Shown here one piece after another: positions 11,105 through 22,726 of a stretch of DNA of 64,000 bases. The stretch is taken from NCBI RefSeq assembly GCF_023898315.1, contig NC_064622.1, positions 77,014,387 to 77,078,386 of the forward strand. The letters run 5' to 3'. The stretch's first letter is position 1; each line of letters starts with the position of its first letter. This DNA comes from Schistocerca nitens. Taxonomy: Eukaryota > Arthropoda > Insecta > Orthoptera > Acrididae. Under the pieces are notes generated by a model. It made no database searches. It saw only the letters and a list, made by a program, of their open reading frames with translations, and was not told the origin of the DNA. The translations under genes and the position numbers were made by a program.

Positions 11105-12293
11105 CAATATTTTATGTAAAATAATCTCCATTGCTATTCTTACATTTCTCCCACATCTCCAGCAGGCTTTGAATGCCACACCAAAAAACAGTTCTTCTGT
11201 TGAAGCGAACAAGTCAGCGCCGGCCTCTGTGACCGAGCGGTTCTAGGCCCTTCAGTCCGGAACCAAGCGGCTGCTATGGTCGCAGGTTCGAATCCTGCCT
11301 CGGGCATGGATGTGTGTGATGTCCTTAGGTTAGTTAGGTTTAAGTAGTTTTAAGTCTAGGGGACAGATGACCTCAGATGTAAAGTCCCATAGTGCTTAGA
11401 CCCATTTGAACCATTTTCTGACCAGGCAGCGAGCCATTTTCGTACATTTTCATACTAACTGAAGCGTTTATTAGCGGGAGCGTGTCCCATTGATGCAAAC
11501 AGTCTGGAGAATGCCCTAGTATTTCCCAGCTGAATGCCTCGATCGTTTCCCTGACCCATTTTGATGTGTGTGATGAGGCGTTATTATGGAGCAATATGAC
11601 TCTGTGTTGCCTTTTTCCACATTTCGGTCGTTTTTCACGTAATACTGGATATAAATCGATCATTTGCTGTTGGTAGCGATCAGTGTTAACGGTTTCACCA
11701 GTTATTAAAGTAGCTCATAACAGATGACGCCCTTCTGATCCCACCAGACGCAGAGCATTGTCTTCTTCTCAAAGCAATTTGGTCTTGCAGTGGATGTCCA
11801 TGCTTTTCCTGGATTCACTTATAATGTACGACATTAAGGATTCTCAAAATATATCCATTGTTCATCACGTGTCACTATTCGATGGAGAAACGACTTTATT
11901 TTGTATCTGTCGAGCAGTATTTCACATGTGGTCTTTCGATTTGCTTGGTGTCTTCCATTCAGTTTATGCGGAACCCATTTTCCCACTTTCTGCATCTTTC
12001 CCATAGCTTTCAATCGAAGAGCAACGGCTTTGTGCGTCACGTTCATTTGTTCCGTGGGTTCCTGTTGAGTTTGACTATCATCTTTTCCCGCGCACGTCGT
12101 TTTTCAAGTCAAAATCACCACTTTCCAATTCTTTTAACCACTCCAAACACTGTGTTTTTCCAGGTTCGCCGAGAGCTTCGACAAGCATTCGATGCGATTC
12201 TGCAGTAGTTTTCTTCAAATGGTAACAGAAAAGCAATGCTGTCCGCAAATCGTAGTTTGTAGGCGCAAAACTCGACATGTTTACAGGTTTGAC
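11105..12293 (-). pseudogene. degenerate mariner transposase (with SINE insert)
   Basis: Read on the minus strand, three pieces in different frames line up with a mariner transposase. The N-terminus starts MSSFAPTNYDLRTALLFCYH (about 12282-12090). A middle part has the first catalytic motif as RIVTRDEQWIYF (near 11850). A C-terminal part has HRVILLHNNASSHTSKW (near 11600) where mariners have LLHDNA, so the second catalytic aspartate is Asn. A C-terminal ACWRCGRNVRIAMEII-like segment near 11150 lies beyond an S1 SINE inserted at 11221-11421. Frameshifts and the lost aspartate make it dead. I could not define the terminal repeats. Confidence 0.8.
11221..11421 (+). mobile_element. S1 SINE inside the mariner relic
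   Basis: Head with GACCGAGCGGTTCTAGGCCC and GGTTCGAATCCTGCC, tail with TTAGGTTAGTTAGGTTTAAG. It splits the mariner C-terminus. The flanking duplication is blurred (ACAAGTCAGCG versus ACCAGGCAGCG), so the insertion is fairly old. Confidence 0.87.
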
Positions 12294-12420
12294 ACAGATA
12301 CCGATGTGTGGAACTTGGATAACTGTTTGTTGACATTCGTCGTCAGCCGTTACAGGAAGCAGATGGCGCTGCAGACGCGGTCTCACGGGCCCAACACTGG
12401 CGGCTAGCGCCATCTATAGG

Positions 12421-14489
12421 GAAATTCCGGTTTCATACATCTACATCTGGTATTATTTGCAGATCTGTTATAGGTATTTAGAATATATCATCTACGGTAT
12501 ACATATGCAATCAATGAAAAACTAGACTGTCTAGTGGACTAGCGACTAATTTCCACAGCCGCTATAGACCTAAATATTTTACGCCGCACTCCCTAGTTCA
12601 ATTGATCTGCATGTTGCTTATTTTTAATTCGCTGAGATTTGTGACTACGCCCCTGACTTTATCTCCTCAGATAATTTACAACACCGTGACTGCTGTAACG
12701 TGTATTCCTCATCGTTTTATTGCTATAGACGTTCGTTCTCCTTCCCTCTATTTCTTGTTAGTAGTCAAAACGAGAAGTATCATCGGCTTTAAACGAAGGA
12801 GTTTGCGTCAAAGCCGGTTCCTCGTGTGATTTACATGCCGAGTTTTTAAGCATTACGACACAGTGGCTGCAACGGGGACGACGGATGTTGTAGGGGTAGC
12901 TTCCCTCTCCCGTGCTGCGGTTCAGACAGACACGTGCGGCCCCGGAAGGGGGTGCCACGGCAAGGGTTGTCACGAAACTGCCGCCCCTGGTACTCCGAAA
13001 TCCTGTTCTTTTGTGCCGACTGCTTATGAGGACGGTTCTGAAGTCAGAAATGGGCGGAGGCACCAAGATCTGTGTGTCCGCTTCGTTTCCTACTCGAAAT
13101 TTTATTATTACGAGGGAAAGTGGTGTAACAAAAAAAAGAAAAAACAAGCAACTAATTCGACGTACTGGGACGTCAGCTAAATGACACCATTAGACGAATT
13201 TTTGATGTATTCCTACGGTTCCCACCTTTATTTATGGAAGTAATATTTAATAATTGCACCACAACTGCAGCCTACTATCTTGGTAACAAAAATAGGGGGT
13301 ATTAATAGATATGTTTTTCAGTACTCAAAGATACACAGGAATACCTTGCTACCAACTTTTTCTTATTCTCTACGTACAAAGCGTCTCATCAGACACCAGC
13401 TGAAGAATTTCAGAAAGACTGCCAGTTCAGAACAGTCAAGCGGACATCTTCTTGATTCAGAAATGCCACGTTGATATTCGATCTCAATAACGTAAGTTAA
13501 ACGTTACCTGCAGAGGTCAGTTTACTTGCTTTTTATAATTGTTTGATTTCACGTGAGACAAACATTACCTGTAGAGATCAGTTCACTTGCTTTCTGTAAT
13601 TGATTGATTTCATTGTTGCCTGAAGAGGAGGACTCGTCGCACGTTGTCTGAGGAATAAAAAGCAGGTGGATCGAGACTCTCTTTTCACTAAGAACTGAAA
13701 AAAAAGTCGATGCATATCTCTACAGAGAATTCTTATATCAGGGCGTGAACATAAAATTATTATTTCTCTGTAATGATGCTAAGTTTCGTGCAACGAAGAA
13801 AGCAAAGTTTCAACTTGTCTGCATGCATATTGGGTTTTTTATAGTGTGTTTGTGTGTGTGTGTGTGTGTGTGATCCAAATGAGTCAAATGGAAAAGTCGT
13901 TCCGTCATACCATTCTTTGTTCTGCTTGGGTTTTCACCAGTGGGTATTTATCTGAACCTGATGAATAATAAAAAAAGGAAAGGGATAGAAGTGTTTAACG
14001 TGCCGTCGACAATGACGTTAGTAGCGGCTCCTATAATGCCTGGTCACAGCACTAACCACGAGCAACAGTAATACACTCTTGTGGCCGTTCGTAGTGTCAC
14101 AAAGAATTTCAACGTAGTTATTTACATAACCTGCGATGGTGGAAACGAAGTTACTTGTACATTGACATCCAACTATCTCTTTTAAGTGCTTCGCTTTTGT
14201 CTCAAGCAGTGTATTTTTGATGTCGATTGGACCAACGGACATCCTAGCAGCACCCCGTTAACCTGACCCATCCAGGTTTCAGCTGGGGATGCGTACAAAC
14301 ATTCTTTCATGCGGCCCCACAAGGAAGGGGAAAAAAAAGAACAGACGAAAACGAGAGCAAGTGTTAGTGCCGGACATCGTACGAGATCGCCCCTTCCATT
14401 CCACGGGTCATTGTTTTCCTTTCTCGTAGTAGTTACTTTCAGATGATCTATTATGCTCTTAGCTTTGAATCGAGATGTTAGGGAAGATC
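12421..14489. other. no recognisable gene; small tandem repeat and TG microsatellite
   Basis: A two-unit, roughly 61-bp imperfect tandem repeat (TTACCTGYAGAGRTCAGTT) lies near 13504 and 13565. A (TG)n run is at 13845-13872. The moderately GC-rich 12860-13040 has overlapping open frames without known motifs. Confidence 0.4.
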
Positions 14490-15402
14490 TGTAATAATTA
14501 GGAGCGATGGACATGTTACCGATGATTGTGCCACTAAAGCGGAGTTACTAAATACAGTTTTCTGTAATTCCTTCACGAAAGAAGACGAAGTAAATATTCC
14601 AGAATTCCAAACCAGAACAGCTGTTAGGATGAGTGACATAAAAGTAGATATCTTAGATGTTGCGAAACAACTCAAAGCACTTAAGAAAGGCAAGTCTTCC
14701 GGTCCAGATGGTATACCAATCAGGTTCCTTTCAGAGTATGCAGACACGATAGCGCCTTTCTTAGCAATCATATACAACCGCTCACTTGACCCAAGATGTG
14801 TTCCTAAAGGCTGGAATGTAGCACAGGTCACACAAATATTCAAGAAAGGAAATAGGAGTAACCCATGGAATTACAGACCCATATCACTGACCTCAATTTG
14901 TAGTACGATTTTGGAGCATATACTGTACCCGAACATTATGAATCACCTTGAAGAAAATGACTTATTTATACATAACAAACACGGATTCAGAAAATTTCGT
15001 TCTTGTGCGACACAGCCCGCTCTTTATTCCCATGAAGTAATGAGTGCTGTCGACAAGCGATCTCAGATCGATTCCATATTCCTAGATTTCCATAAGGCTT
15101 TTGATATAGTTCCTGACGAGCGACTATTAATCAAATTGCGTGCGTATGGAGTATAGTCTCAGTTGTGTGACTGAATTCGTGATTTCCTCTCAGAGAGATC
15201 ACAGTTCGTAGTGACAGACGGTAAATCATCGAGTAGAACAGAAGTTATATCTGGCGTTCCGCAAGGTAGTGTCATAGGCCCTCTGTTGTTCCTGATTTAT
15301 ATAAATGATCTAGGTGATAATCTGAGCAGCTCCCTTAGATTGTTTGCAGATGACGCTATAATTTACCGTCTAGTAAAATCATTAGACGATCAGTTCCAAT
15401 TA

Positions 15403-16720
15403 CGAGGTGCATTCAAGTTCTAAGGCCTCCGATTTTTTTTCTAATTACCTACTCACCCGAAATCGATGAAACTGGCGTTACTTCTCGACGTAATCGCCCT
15501 GCAGACGTACACATTTTTCACAACGCTGACGCCATGATTCCATGGCAGCGGCGAAGGCTTCTTTAGGAGTCTGTTTTGACCACTGGAAAATCGATGAGGC
15601 AATAGCAGCACGGCTGGTGAATGTGCGGCCACGGAGAGTCTTTTTCATTGTTGGAAAAAGCCAAAAGTCACTAGGAGCCAGGTCAGGTGAGTAGGGAGCA
15701 TGAGGAATCACTTCAAAGTTGTTATCACGAAGAAACTGTTGCGTAAGATTAGCTCGATGTGCGGGTGCGTTGTCTTGGTGAAACAGCATACGCACAGCCC
15801 TTCCCGGACGTTTTTGTTGCAGTGCAGGAAGGAATTTGTTCTTCAAAACATTTTCGTAGGATGCACCTGTTACCGTAGTGCCCTTTCGAACGCAATGGGT
15901 AAGGATTACGCCCTCGCTGTCCCAGAACATGGACACCATCATTTTTTCAGCACTGGCGGTTACCCGAAATATTTTTGGTGGCGGTGAATCTGTGTGCTTC
16001 CATTGAGCTGACTGGCGCTTTGTTTCTGGATTGAAAAATGGCATCCACGTCTCATCCATTGACAAACCGACGAAAACAAAGTCCCATTCATGCTGTCGTT
16101 GCACGTCAACATTGCTTGGCAACATGCCACACGGGCAGCCATCTGGTCGTCCATCAGCATTTGTGGCACCCACCTGGATGACACTTTTCGCATTTTCAGG
16201 TCGTCATGCAGGATTGTGTGCACAGAACCCACAGAAATGCCAACTCTGGAGGCGATCTGTTCAACAGTCATTCGGTGATCCCCCAAAACAATTCTCTCCA
16301 CTTTCTCGATCATGTCGTCAGACCGGCTTGTACGAGCCCGAGGTTGTTTCGGTTTGTTGTCACACGATTTTCTGCCTTCATTAAACTGTCGCACCCACGA
16401 ACGCACTTTCGACACATCCATAACTCCATCACCACATTTCTCCTTCAACTGTCGATGAATTTCAATTGGTTTCACACCAAGCAAATTCAGAAAACGAATG
16501 AGTGCACGCTGTTCAAGTAAGGAAAACGTTGCCATTTTAAGTATTTAAAACAGTTCTCATTCTCGCCGCTGGCGGTAAAATTCCATCTGCTGTACGGTGC
16601 TGCCATCTCTGGGACGTATTGACAATGAACGCGGCCTCATTTTAAAACAATGCGCATGTTTCTATCTCTTTCCAGTCGGGAGAAAAAAAATCGGAGGCCT
16701 TAGAACTTGAATGCACCTCG
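15403..16720 (-). mobile_element. mariner (DD34D) with 40-bp inverted repeats, 1,318 bp
   Basis: The terminal inverted repeats are essentially perfect for about 40 bases. The outer part is CGAGGTGCATTCAAGTTCTA and the inner part AGGCCTCCGATTTTTTTTCT. They are flanked by TA at 15401-15402 and 16721-16722. The element lies inside the LINE reverse-transcriptase frame, so it is younger than the LINE. Well-preserved ends and one broken coding frame indicate a fairly recent, non-autonomous copy. Confidence 0.95.
15478..16535 (-). pseudogene. mariner transposase with a single frameshift
   Basis: The minus-strand start is at 16535 (MATFSLLEQRALIRFLNLLG). The N-terminal helix-turn-helix (about residues 5-60) and the second one (MTVEQIASRVGISVGSVHTI) are readable. 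Near 16080 the frame shifts by one base. The next frame carries SMDETWMPFF (first Asp), LFHQDNAPAHRAN (second Asp) and SPDLAPSDFWLF (third Asp). Thirty-four residues separate the second and third, which is the mariner DD34D signature. It ends with GDYVEK before the stop at 15478. All three catalytic residues survive and apparently one indel disables it. No RNA feature I can see would allow frameshifting. Confidence 0.92.
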
Positions 16721-17752
16721 TACAAAATGATCTAGAAAGAATTTCTGTAAGTTGCGAAAAGTGGCAATTAGCACTTTTAAACAAAGAAAAGTGCGAGGTC
16801 ATCCACATGGGTACTAAAAGAAATCCGATAAATTTTGGGTATACGATAAATCGCACAAATCTAAGGGCTGTCAATTCGACTAAATACCTAGAAATTACAG
16901 TTACGAGCAACTTAAATTGGGAAGACAACAGAGATAATATTGTGGGGAAGGCAAAACAAAGACTGCGCTTTGTTGACAGAACACTTAGAAGATGCGACAA
17001 ACCCACTAAAGAGACAGCCTACATTACACTTGTCCGTCCTCTGCTGGAATATTGCGGCGCGGTATGGGATCCTTACAAGGTAGGATTGACGGAGGACATC
17101 GAGAAAGTGCAAAGAAGGGCAGCTCGTTTCGTGTTATCACGCAGTAGGAGTGAGAGTATCATTGATATGATACACGAGTTGGGGTGGCAGTCACAGAAAC
17201 AAAGGCGGTTTTCTTTGCGGTGAAATCTATCTACGAAATTACAATCTCCGACTTTCTCTTCCGAATGCGTAAATATTTTTTGACACCCACCTACTTAGGA
17301 AGAAATGATCATAATAATAAAATAAGAGAAATCAGAGCTCGAACGGAAGGATTTAGTTGTTCCTTTTTCCCACGCGCAATTCGAGAGTGGAATGGTAGAG
17401 AAGTAGTATGAAAATGGCTCGATGAACACTCTGCTAGGCACTTACGTGTGCAGAGTAGCCATGTAGATGTAGATCTAGGTATTTGCATTTTTCCTACTAT
17501 CTACTACTATTTCGGCCACTTTTGAAAAGTGCACTAAATTAAACTCTGTATCAGTCATCTAGTAGAATATTTGTCTAATTCCTTTACCCATCCTATTAAT
17601 GACATTAATCTAAATTGGAGGCAAACCATACAAAAAAGTTTTAAAAACATATAAAATACATCATGGTAAATATTTTATTTCATACATACAATATCTTCAT
17701 ATATAGTAAGAAAGAAAAGAAGATTTGCAACGTGCCATGTACCATCTGAATT

Positions 17753-18158
17753 CAAAATGGTTCAAATGGCCCTGAGCACTATGGGTTCAAATGGCTCTGA
17801 GCACTATGGGACTCAACTGCTGAGGTCATAAGTCCCCTAGAACTTAGAACTACTTAAACCTAACTAACCTAAGGACAACACACACATCCATGCCCGAGGC
17901 AGGATTCGAACCTGCGACCGTAGCGGTCGCGCGGTTCCAGACTGTAGCGCCAAAACCGCTCGGCCACCAGCGGCCGGCGAGCACTATGGGACTTACCTGC
18001 TGTGGTCATCAGTCCCCTAGAACTTAGAACTACTTAAACCTAACTAACCTAAGGACATCACACACGTCCATGCCTAAGGCAGGATTCGAGCCTGCGACCG
18101 TAGCGGTCGCGCGGTTCCAGACTGTAGCGCCTAGAACCACTCGGCCACTCCGGCCGGC
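17753..18158 (-). mobile_element. outer S1 SINE, split by another S1 SINE
   Basis: Its tail end is at 17753-17785 and the rest at 17979-18158. The flanking duplication CCATMTGAATT (17742-17752 and 18159-18169, one mismatch) belongs to this outer copy. It carries the standard Leu/Ser-like head near 18080-18150. Confidence 0.92.
17786..17978 (-). mobile_element. inner S1 SINE inserted in the tail of an S1 SINE
   Basis: A complete copy flanked by GAGCACTATGGG at 17774-17785 and 17979-17990. That 12-bp target duplication is part of the outer SINE's own tail. Same orientation as the host copy. A small deletion in its A-box side (CCAAAACCGCTCGG) is visible. Confidence 0.93.
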
Positions 18159-18169
18159 CCATATGAATT

Positions 18170-18689
18170 GTTTTTGTAAAATGCATGATGTTGAGATTTC
18201 CAAAAACATGACTAAAGAATGATTTTCTGCAGCTAAGGTCCGATTCAAAATCATTGTGAATAGAGTTATTTCTATAAGATGTGTCATCTTTGATTTAGTT
18301 GGGATGTCGACTTGGTCTAGACAGTAATAAAGATCTAGATCTAATATTGATTGAATTTTGAAATGTAAATGCGCCCGCATCAAATCAATTAAAGTCTGAT
18401 GACCGTCAGATGATAGATTTTCGCCATGCCAACAAAGTGAACAGAAACTTGTGAAAGATCCTCCACACCGACTAGCATTAATTGGCCACAGCTGGTGAAG
18501 CCTTGGTTCACCTTTTAGCCTCTATACCCTTTCTATGGCCATATGGCTTTTCACGTTCCACAACATTCCTTAGCACACGTTAGGGAGTAGAGCTGGAACG
18601 CCGTACGTCTGTGTAACACTTGTTCTCTGCTTTCAATGTGATATCTTCTTCCAGTTATTTGTATATTGTGGCACTGAGTCTGTTGCATG
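18170..18689. other. no recognisable gene
   Basis: AT-rich sequence with no motif seen. Confidence 0.4.
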
Positions 18690-19430
18690 TTCAAAAATTG
18701 TGTGTAATTCTTTTCTTAGGTCTTTCAACTTCTTGTGCACTGTTTCGCTTTTTATGTGGTCTGTCCTTCAGTTCCTCTCCTGTGCCAACACTTTCATCTC
18801 TCAGTAGCATCTGCAGACTAGGTCCTCAATTATTTCCTGGATGCATTCCAATCTCTGTCTTCCTCTACAGGTTTTACCCTTTACAGCTCTCTCTAGTACC
18901 ATGGAAGTTACTCCCTTATTTCTTAACGCATGCCCTATCGTCCTGTCCCTTCTCCTTGTCAGTGTCTTACACATATTCCTTTTCTCGACTTAATTTCATG
19001 TTCTTCGTGATCCCCAATAATGATGTTAATTTTCTCGCTGTTCTCGTTTCTGCTACTTCTCATTACTTTTGCGTTTCTTCTATTTGCTCTCAGTCCATAT
19101 TCTGTACTCATTGGAAGTTCGTTCCATTCAACACATCCTGCAATTGTTCTTCACTTTCAGAGAGGATAACAATGTCATCAGCGAATCTTAACGTACATAT
19201 CCTTTCACCTTGAAAATTAATTCCACTCTTGAACCTTTCTTTTATTTCCGTCATTTCTTCTTCTATTTGCAGATTGCACAGCAGGGGCGAAAGGCTACAT
19301 CCGTGTCTTGCACCTTTCTTAATCCGAGCACTTCATTCTTAGTCTTACGGACTTTCTCTTCCTTCTTGGTTCTCGCACATATTGTATATTACCCTTCTTT
19401 TCCTATAACACCTTTATTGGCGGTAAATTC
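18690..19430 (-). pseudogene. RTE-type LINE fragment with internal deletion
   Basis: On the minus strand the reverse-transcriptase catalytic region is readable as ADDIVILSESEEQLQ (near 19190-19150). After frameshifts the sequence jumps to the C-terminal LTRRRDRTIGHALRNKGVTS and KGKTCRGRQRLECIQ (near 18960-18830). The latter corresponds to LTRRRYRLVGHVLRHQGITS in the fragment at 22727-23450. The stretch normally between these blocks is missing. Several stops are present. Confidence 0.7.
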
Positions 19431-19614
19431 TCTAAGCACTTCGGATATGCCTTGATGCAGACAGTTTTATTTGTTGTTCCCACACGAGTTTCAGCAAAAA
19501 CTTTTTCATCTTCAGCTGCTGTTATTCTCGTATCTTTTGTAAACATTTCACAATATTATTACATACTTTGTTCCCTTGTACAGCATGTGATGTGCTGTTC
19601 CCGACTCACATAGA

Positions 19615-19946
19615 AAAAAAAAAAAGCACTCCGTCTCCAGGCCACAAGTGGCCCATCGGGACCATCCGACCGCTGTGTCATCCTCAGTTGAGGATACGGA
19701 TAGGAGGGGCGTGTGGTCAGCACACCGCTCTCCCGGTCGTTATGATGGTTTTCGTTGACCGGAGCCGCTATTATTCGGTCGAGTAGCTCCTCAATTGCAA
19801 TCACGAGGCTGAATGCACCCCGAAAAATGGCAACAGCTCGTGGCGGCCCGGATGGTCACCCATCCAAATGCCGGCCACGCCCGACAGCACTTAACTTCGG
19901 TGATCTGATGGGAACTAGTGTTTCCACTGCGGCAAGGCCGTTGCCT
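19615..19946 (-). mobile_element. 5S-rRNA-derived SINE, minus-strand copy
   Basis: On the minus strand it reads GTTCCCATCAGATCACCGAA, GTTAAGTGCTGTCGGGC and GGATGGGTGACCATCC, which is clear 5S similarity including the 3' part of 5S. The shared body follows (GTGCTGACCACACGCCCCTC, GAGGATGACACAGCGG) and a short poly-A-type tail. CGACTMACATAGA at 19602-19614 and 19947-19959 is a 13-bp target duplication with one mismatch. Confidence 0.9.
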
Positions 19947-19959
19947 CGACTAACATAGA

Positions 19960-21109
19960 GATGGTTATAAAAACTTCATCATAGAGCGCAGAACGACAGC
20001 TTATCATTCCAATTGTGAGTTTGCATTACAGTTGGTCTGGCAATTTTAGTCTGCAAACCGAGTCCCCGTAAACGGCACTGATGTCCACTATTTCTGCAGG
20101 CATAGGCCTACCAGGAGAAGAGCTGAAGTGTACAATGACTGTCACTAATACGGATATGAGTCGTAGAACTGCGTAAGTGACACTTTTGTTACTCTCCGGC
20201 CGCAGCAGCCCAGTCTCCCAGAAGAATGTCACGAACCCTTCCCGCCCCACGCACAACTCTGCCGGAAGTTCCGCGCGCACGTTGCTTTCCCGCTCCGCTA
20301 TTATTAATATTATTTTTTGTTTCGGCGCGTATTTTAGGCGGCGCGGGTCCTAAAGGCGCACGCAATATTTTTGGGGGCCTCCGCGGCGGCGCAGGAGAGC
20401 AAAGTTTGAAGTTTTGCCGATATCCCTTTAGTGTCGCCGTGCGCCCTCAGCTCGCCGGTTGATGCCGTGATGAAATGGGGTAATAAGGAACCGATATTGG
20501 GGAATTTTAATTTCGCCACATTCCTGCATGTCTTGCACGGCAAACTTATTAAATAATTGCGCAGCGCCCCGTAGAACGCAGCAGGCGGCGGACGGGCTCG
20601 GCGACGAAAAAGGCCTGCGACCTGATTAAATATTGTTTGATAGCTAGCAGGGAGGAGGGAGGCGACTATACACCGCAAGGAGGGGCGAGGGTGCTGCCCA
20701 AAAATGCTTTTGAAGTAAATTTTCATAAACAGAGTCGTAAGTGTTTACCAGCAAGATCTCAGTTATGCACCCAACCACTTACGGTACGAAAACCTCTGTT
20801 CAAGGGGTTGCGCGTAATGTCGGCAGCAGACGTGGACTTTGACATCGTGTCCTGTGCAACACTCCTAGACATTCAGATTGGGAGAACGTAACATGAGAGG
20901 TGCCACAACGATCAGTAAGAGTCAAATAATCTTCAAATTACTTTAAATGTCAATTCAAAAGAAATATGAGGTTTATTAGTGACACAAGAGAACTTATCAG
21001 TCCTTTTCAGACATAGCCTAGATGTAAGCTGATGAGTCTACATCAGGTCCACAGCAAACTGAGTCCAATTTCTAACCTCACAAAGATTCACGTTATGTTA
21101 TTGGATATG
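19960..21109. other. GC-rich island, no gene identified
   Basis: Bases 20225-20640 are GC-rich with CpG-containing stretches (GGGGGCCTCCGCGGCGGCGC), mixed with TATTATTAATATTATT and TTTAATTTCG. Open frames on both strands lack codon consistency. It resembles a conserved noncoding or promoter-type island more than an exon, but that is inference. Confidence 0.35.
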
Positions 21110-21683
21110 TGCAAAAAACACTGTTTCTTCTTGTTACTCAAAGATGTTTCGGCAGCTCTGTGCCATCATCAGTGAGTTTTGTTTATTGAAAACTGTAAAA
21201 TGTGAACGTATCTTGGGTTGTAACTGATCTAACAAAGTGAGGCCTAAAGAAAGTTTCTGTTCGTTTTTCTTCTTACGGTGCTTTTACATTATATGGTTTT
21301 GCAGGACCATCTGTATAGTGTCCTGCATTGATAGCTTGTCATCTGCAAACCAAACGATGAAAATATGAATTTCATCGGCGAGTTAACACATCTCTTCAGT
21401 TAAAAAAGCATGATTTTGATGTGGCAAAATGTTTTGCCTATGTATTTGTTATTATTCAAGTTCTTTTGCGACTAATCCTTCTTCTTTTGCGTTCTCGGGG
21501 CACTGCACACGCATATTAATGTATTTTATGTAATTTAGTTTTTACAAACACATTTTCACTTCACAAAATGCGATGAGCACTCTGTTGTTGTGTTTCCTAA
21601 CCCCGTCGGCGTTCATTTGCTCCCCCAGAGAGTTAGCCGCCGAATAAGAATTTTCTTTATTTTCTCTCTCTCTTTCTGCGTAT

Positions 21684-21727
<44 letters not shown>

Positions 21728-22025
21728 TAAGCTCCTTTAGCAGAGTTTTTATAAATCAGTGGTGGTGTTAACTCGCTGATAAAATTCACATCGTTTCGTA
21801 TGCAGATCATGAGCTATCAGTGAAAGACACCATACCGATGGTCCTGCAAAACTATATAAAGTAAAATCACGGTTAAAAGAAGAACATGTAAAAACTTTCA
21901 TAAGGATTTACTTTGTTAGATCAGTTTCTACCTAAAATATTTTAATTTTTTATAGTTTTCAGCAAACAAAATGGCACACAGGTTCCGAAACGTGTTTGGG
22001 TAGCAATGACAAACAACTTTTTTGT
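21110..22025. repeat. large imperfect inverted repeat, arms about 265 bp
   Basis: The left arm (about 21110-21389) is matched by the complement of the right arm (about 21765-22025). Shared blocks include CTGATCTAACAAAGT, GTTTTGCAGGACCATC and GCGAGTTAACAC, at roughly 70 percent identity by eye. The spacer of about 375 bases holds a (GT)n run. TTTCGGCAGCTCTGTGCCAT near 21150 resembles sequence at ends of Penelope-like elements, so an old element with inverted terminal units is possible. Confidence 0.7.
21686..21728. repeat. (GT)n microsatellite
   Basis: About 21 dinucleotide units with one interruption, in the spacer of the inverted repeat. Confidence 0.97.
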
Positions 22026-22085
22026 GTAAAAGGTGGAATCTACATCGAATAACTTAACTGCAGACACATAAAGAAAGACAAGATC

Positions 22086-22289
22086 GCCGGCTGAAGTGGC
22101 CGAGCGGTTCTAGGCGCTATAGTCTGGAACCGCGCGACCGCTACGGTCGCAGGTTCGAATCCTGCCTCGGGCGAGGATATGTGTGATGGCCTTAGGTTAG
22201 TTAGGTTTACGTAGTTCTAAGTTCTAGGGGACTGACGACCTTAGAAGTTAAGTCCCACAGTGCTCAGAGCCACTGGAACCATTTGAACC
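22086..22289 (+). mobile_element. S1 SINE, 12-bp target duplication
   Basis: The head is nearly consensus (GAAGTGGCCGAGCGGTTCTA, GGTTCGAATCCTGCC). AAAGACAAGATC flanks it perfectly at 22074-22085 and 22290-22301. Confidence 0.95.
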
Positions 22290-22301
22290 AAAGACAAGAT
22301 C

Positions 22302-22726
22302 TGAAGATCCAGACGATGAATAATTCACTTTATGGAATTTCAAACAAAGGACATTGATATGCTTGTACCAAAAATAGACATTAATGTTAAGACACTACAT
22401 GAAACTTTGTAAATCTTTGGGACGAGCCGCATAATGAACTATATACAAATGACAACAGCTGTTCTCAGAAGTAAATAAATTGAACAATAAACTTTGCTGA
22501 TATGTTCCAAAGGTGAAGCTGAACACATAATCATCTCTTTAACAGGTCCCACAAACAGTTAAGATATACTAGTGAGATTAAGTAGGTAAGTGGGGCAGCC
22601 GTGATTATACAAAGTAATTTTTTTAACAAAACAAGAGAAATTATAGCAACTGAAATAAAGGTTAATGGGCCATGTGAGTAAGATGGCTAACTTACAGCAT
22701 GGCCTGGACGGGATTATGCATACTGT
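22302..22726. other. AT-rich sequence, possible LINE 5' debris
   Basis: No motif readable until the LINE frame begins at 22727. Confidence 0.35.

Larger units (their letters stand above)
14629..17223 (+). pseudogene. LINE reverse transcriptase, two stops and a mariner insertion
   Basis: It would copy LINE RNA into DNA at the nicked target. Palm-domain motifs including FADD are intact. Two in-frame stop codons fall between the palm motifs, at 15154 and 15172. The codon ending at 15402 is followed by the mariner, and the LINE resumes in the same phase at 16723 (QNDLERISVSCEKWQL), so only the insertion and the two stops break this part. The product cannot be made as it stands. The endonuclease domain is missing because the copy is 5' truncated. 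Confidence 0.88.
14490..17478 (+). mobile_element. CR1/Jockey-type LINE copy 1, split by a mariner
   Basis: This is a 5'-truncated non-LTR retrotransposon. Conserved reverse-transcriptase blocks appear in order: GKSSGPDGIPIRFLSEYADT (about 14690), NPWNYRPISLTSI (14860), FLDFHKAFDIVP (15080), GVPQGSVIGPLLFLIYINDL (15255) and the catalytic LRLFADDAIIY (15340). The C-terminal region after the insertion includes STKYLEIT and VRPLLEYCGAVWDP. One frame runs from 14629, with stops only at TAG 15154-15156 and TGA 15172-15174. A frameshift comes near 17190-17220. The 3' end has the GATGTAGATGTAGAT-like tail. The mariner at 15403-16720 interrupts it. A second copy lies at about 54979-56846. Confidence 0.92.

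Noticed and set aside
18620-19213. 197-codon plus-strand frame, hydrophobic, membrane-protein-like
   Set aside because: It is antisense to the RTE LINE fragment, whose reverse-transcriptase motifs read on the other strand.
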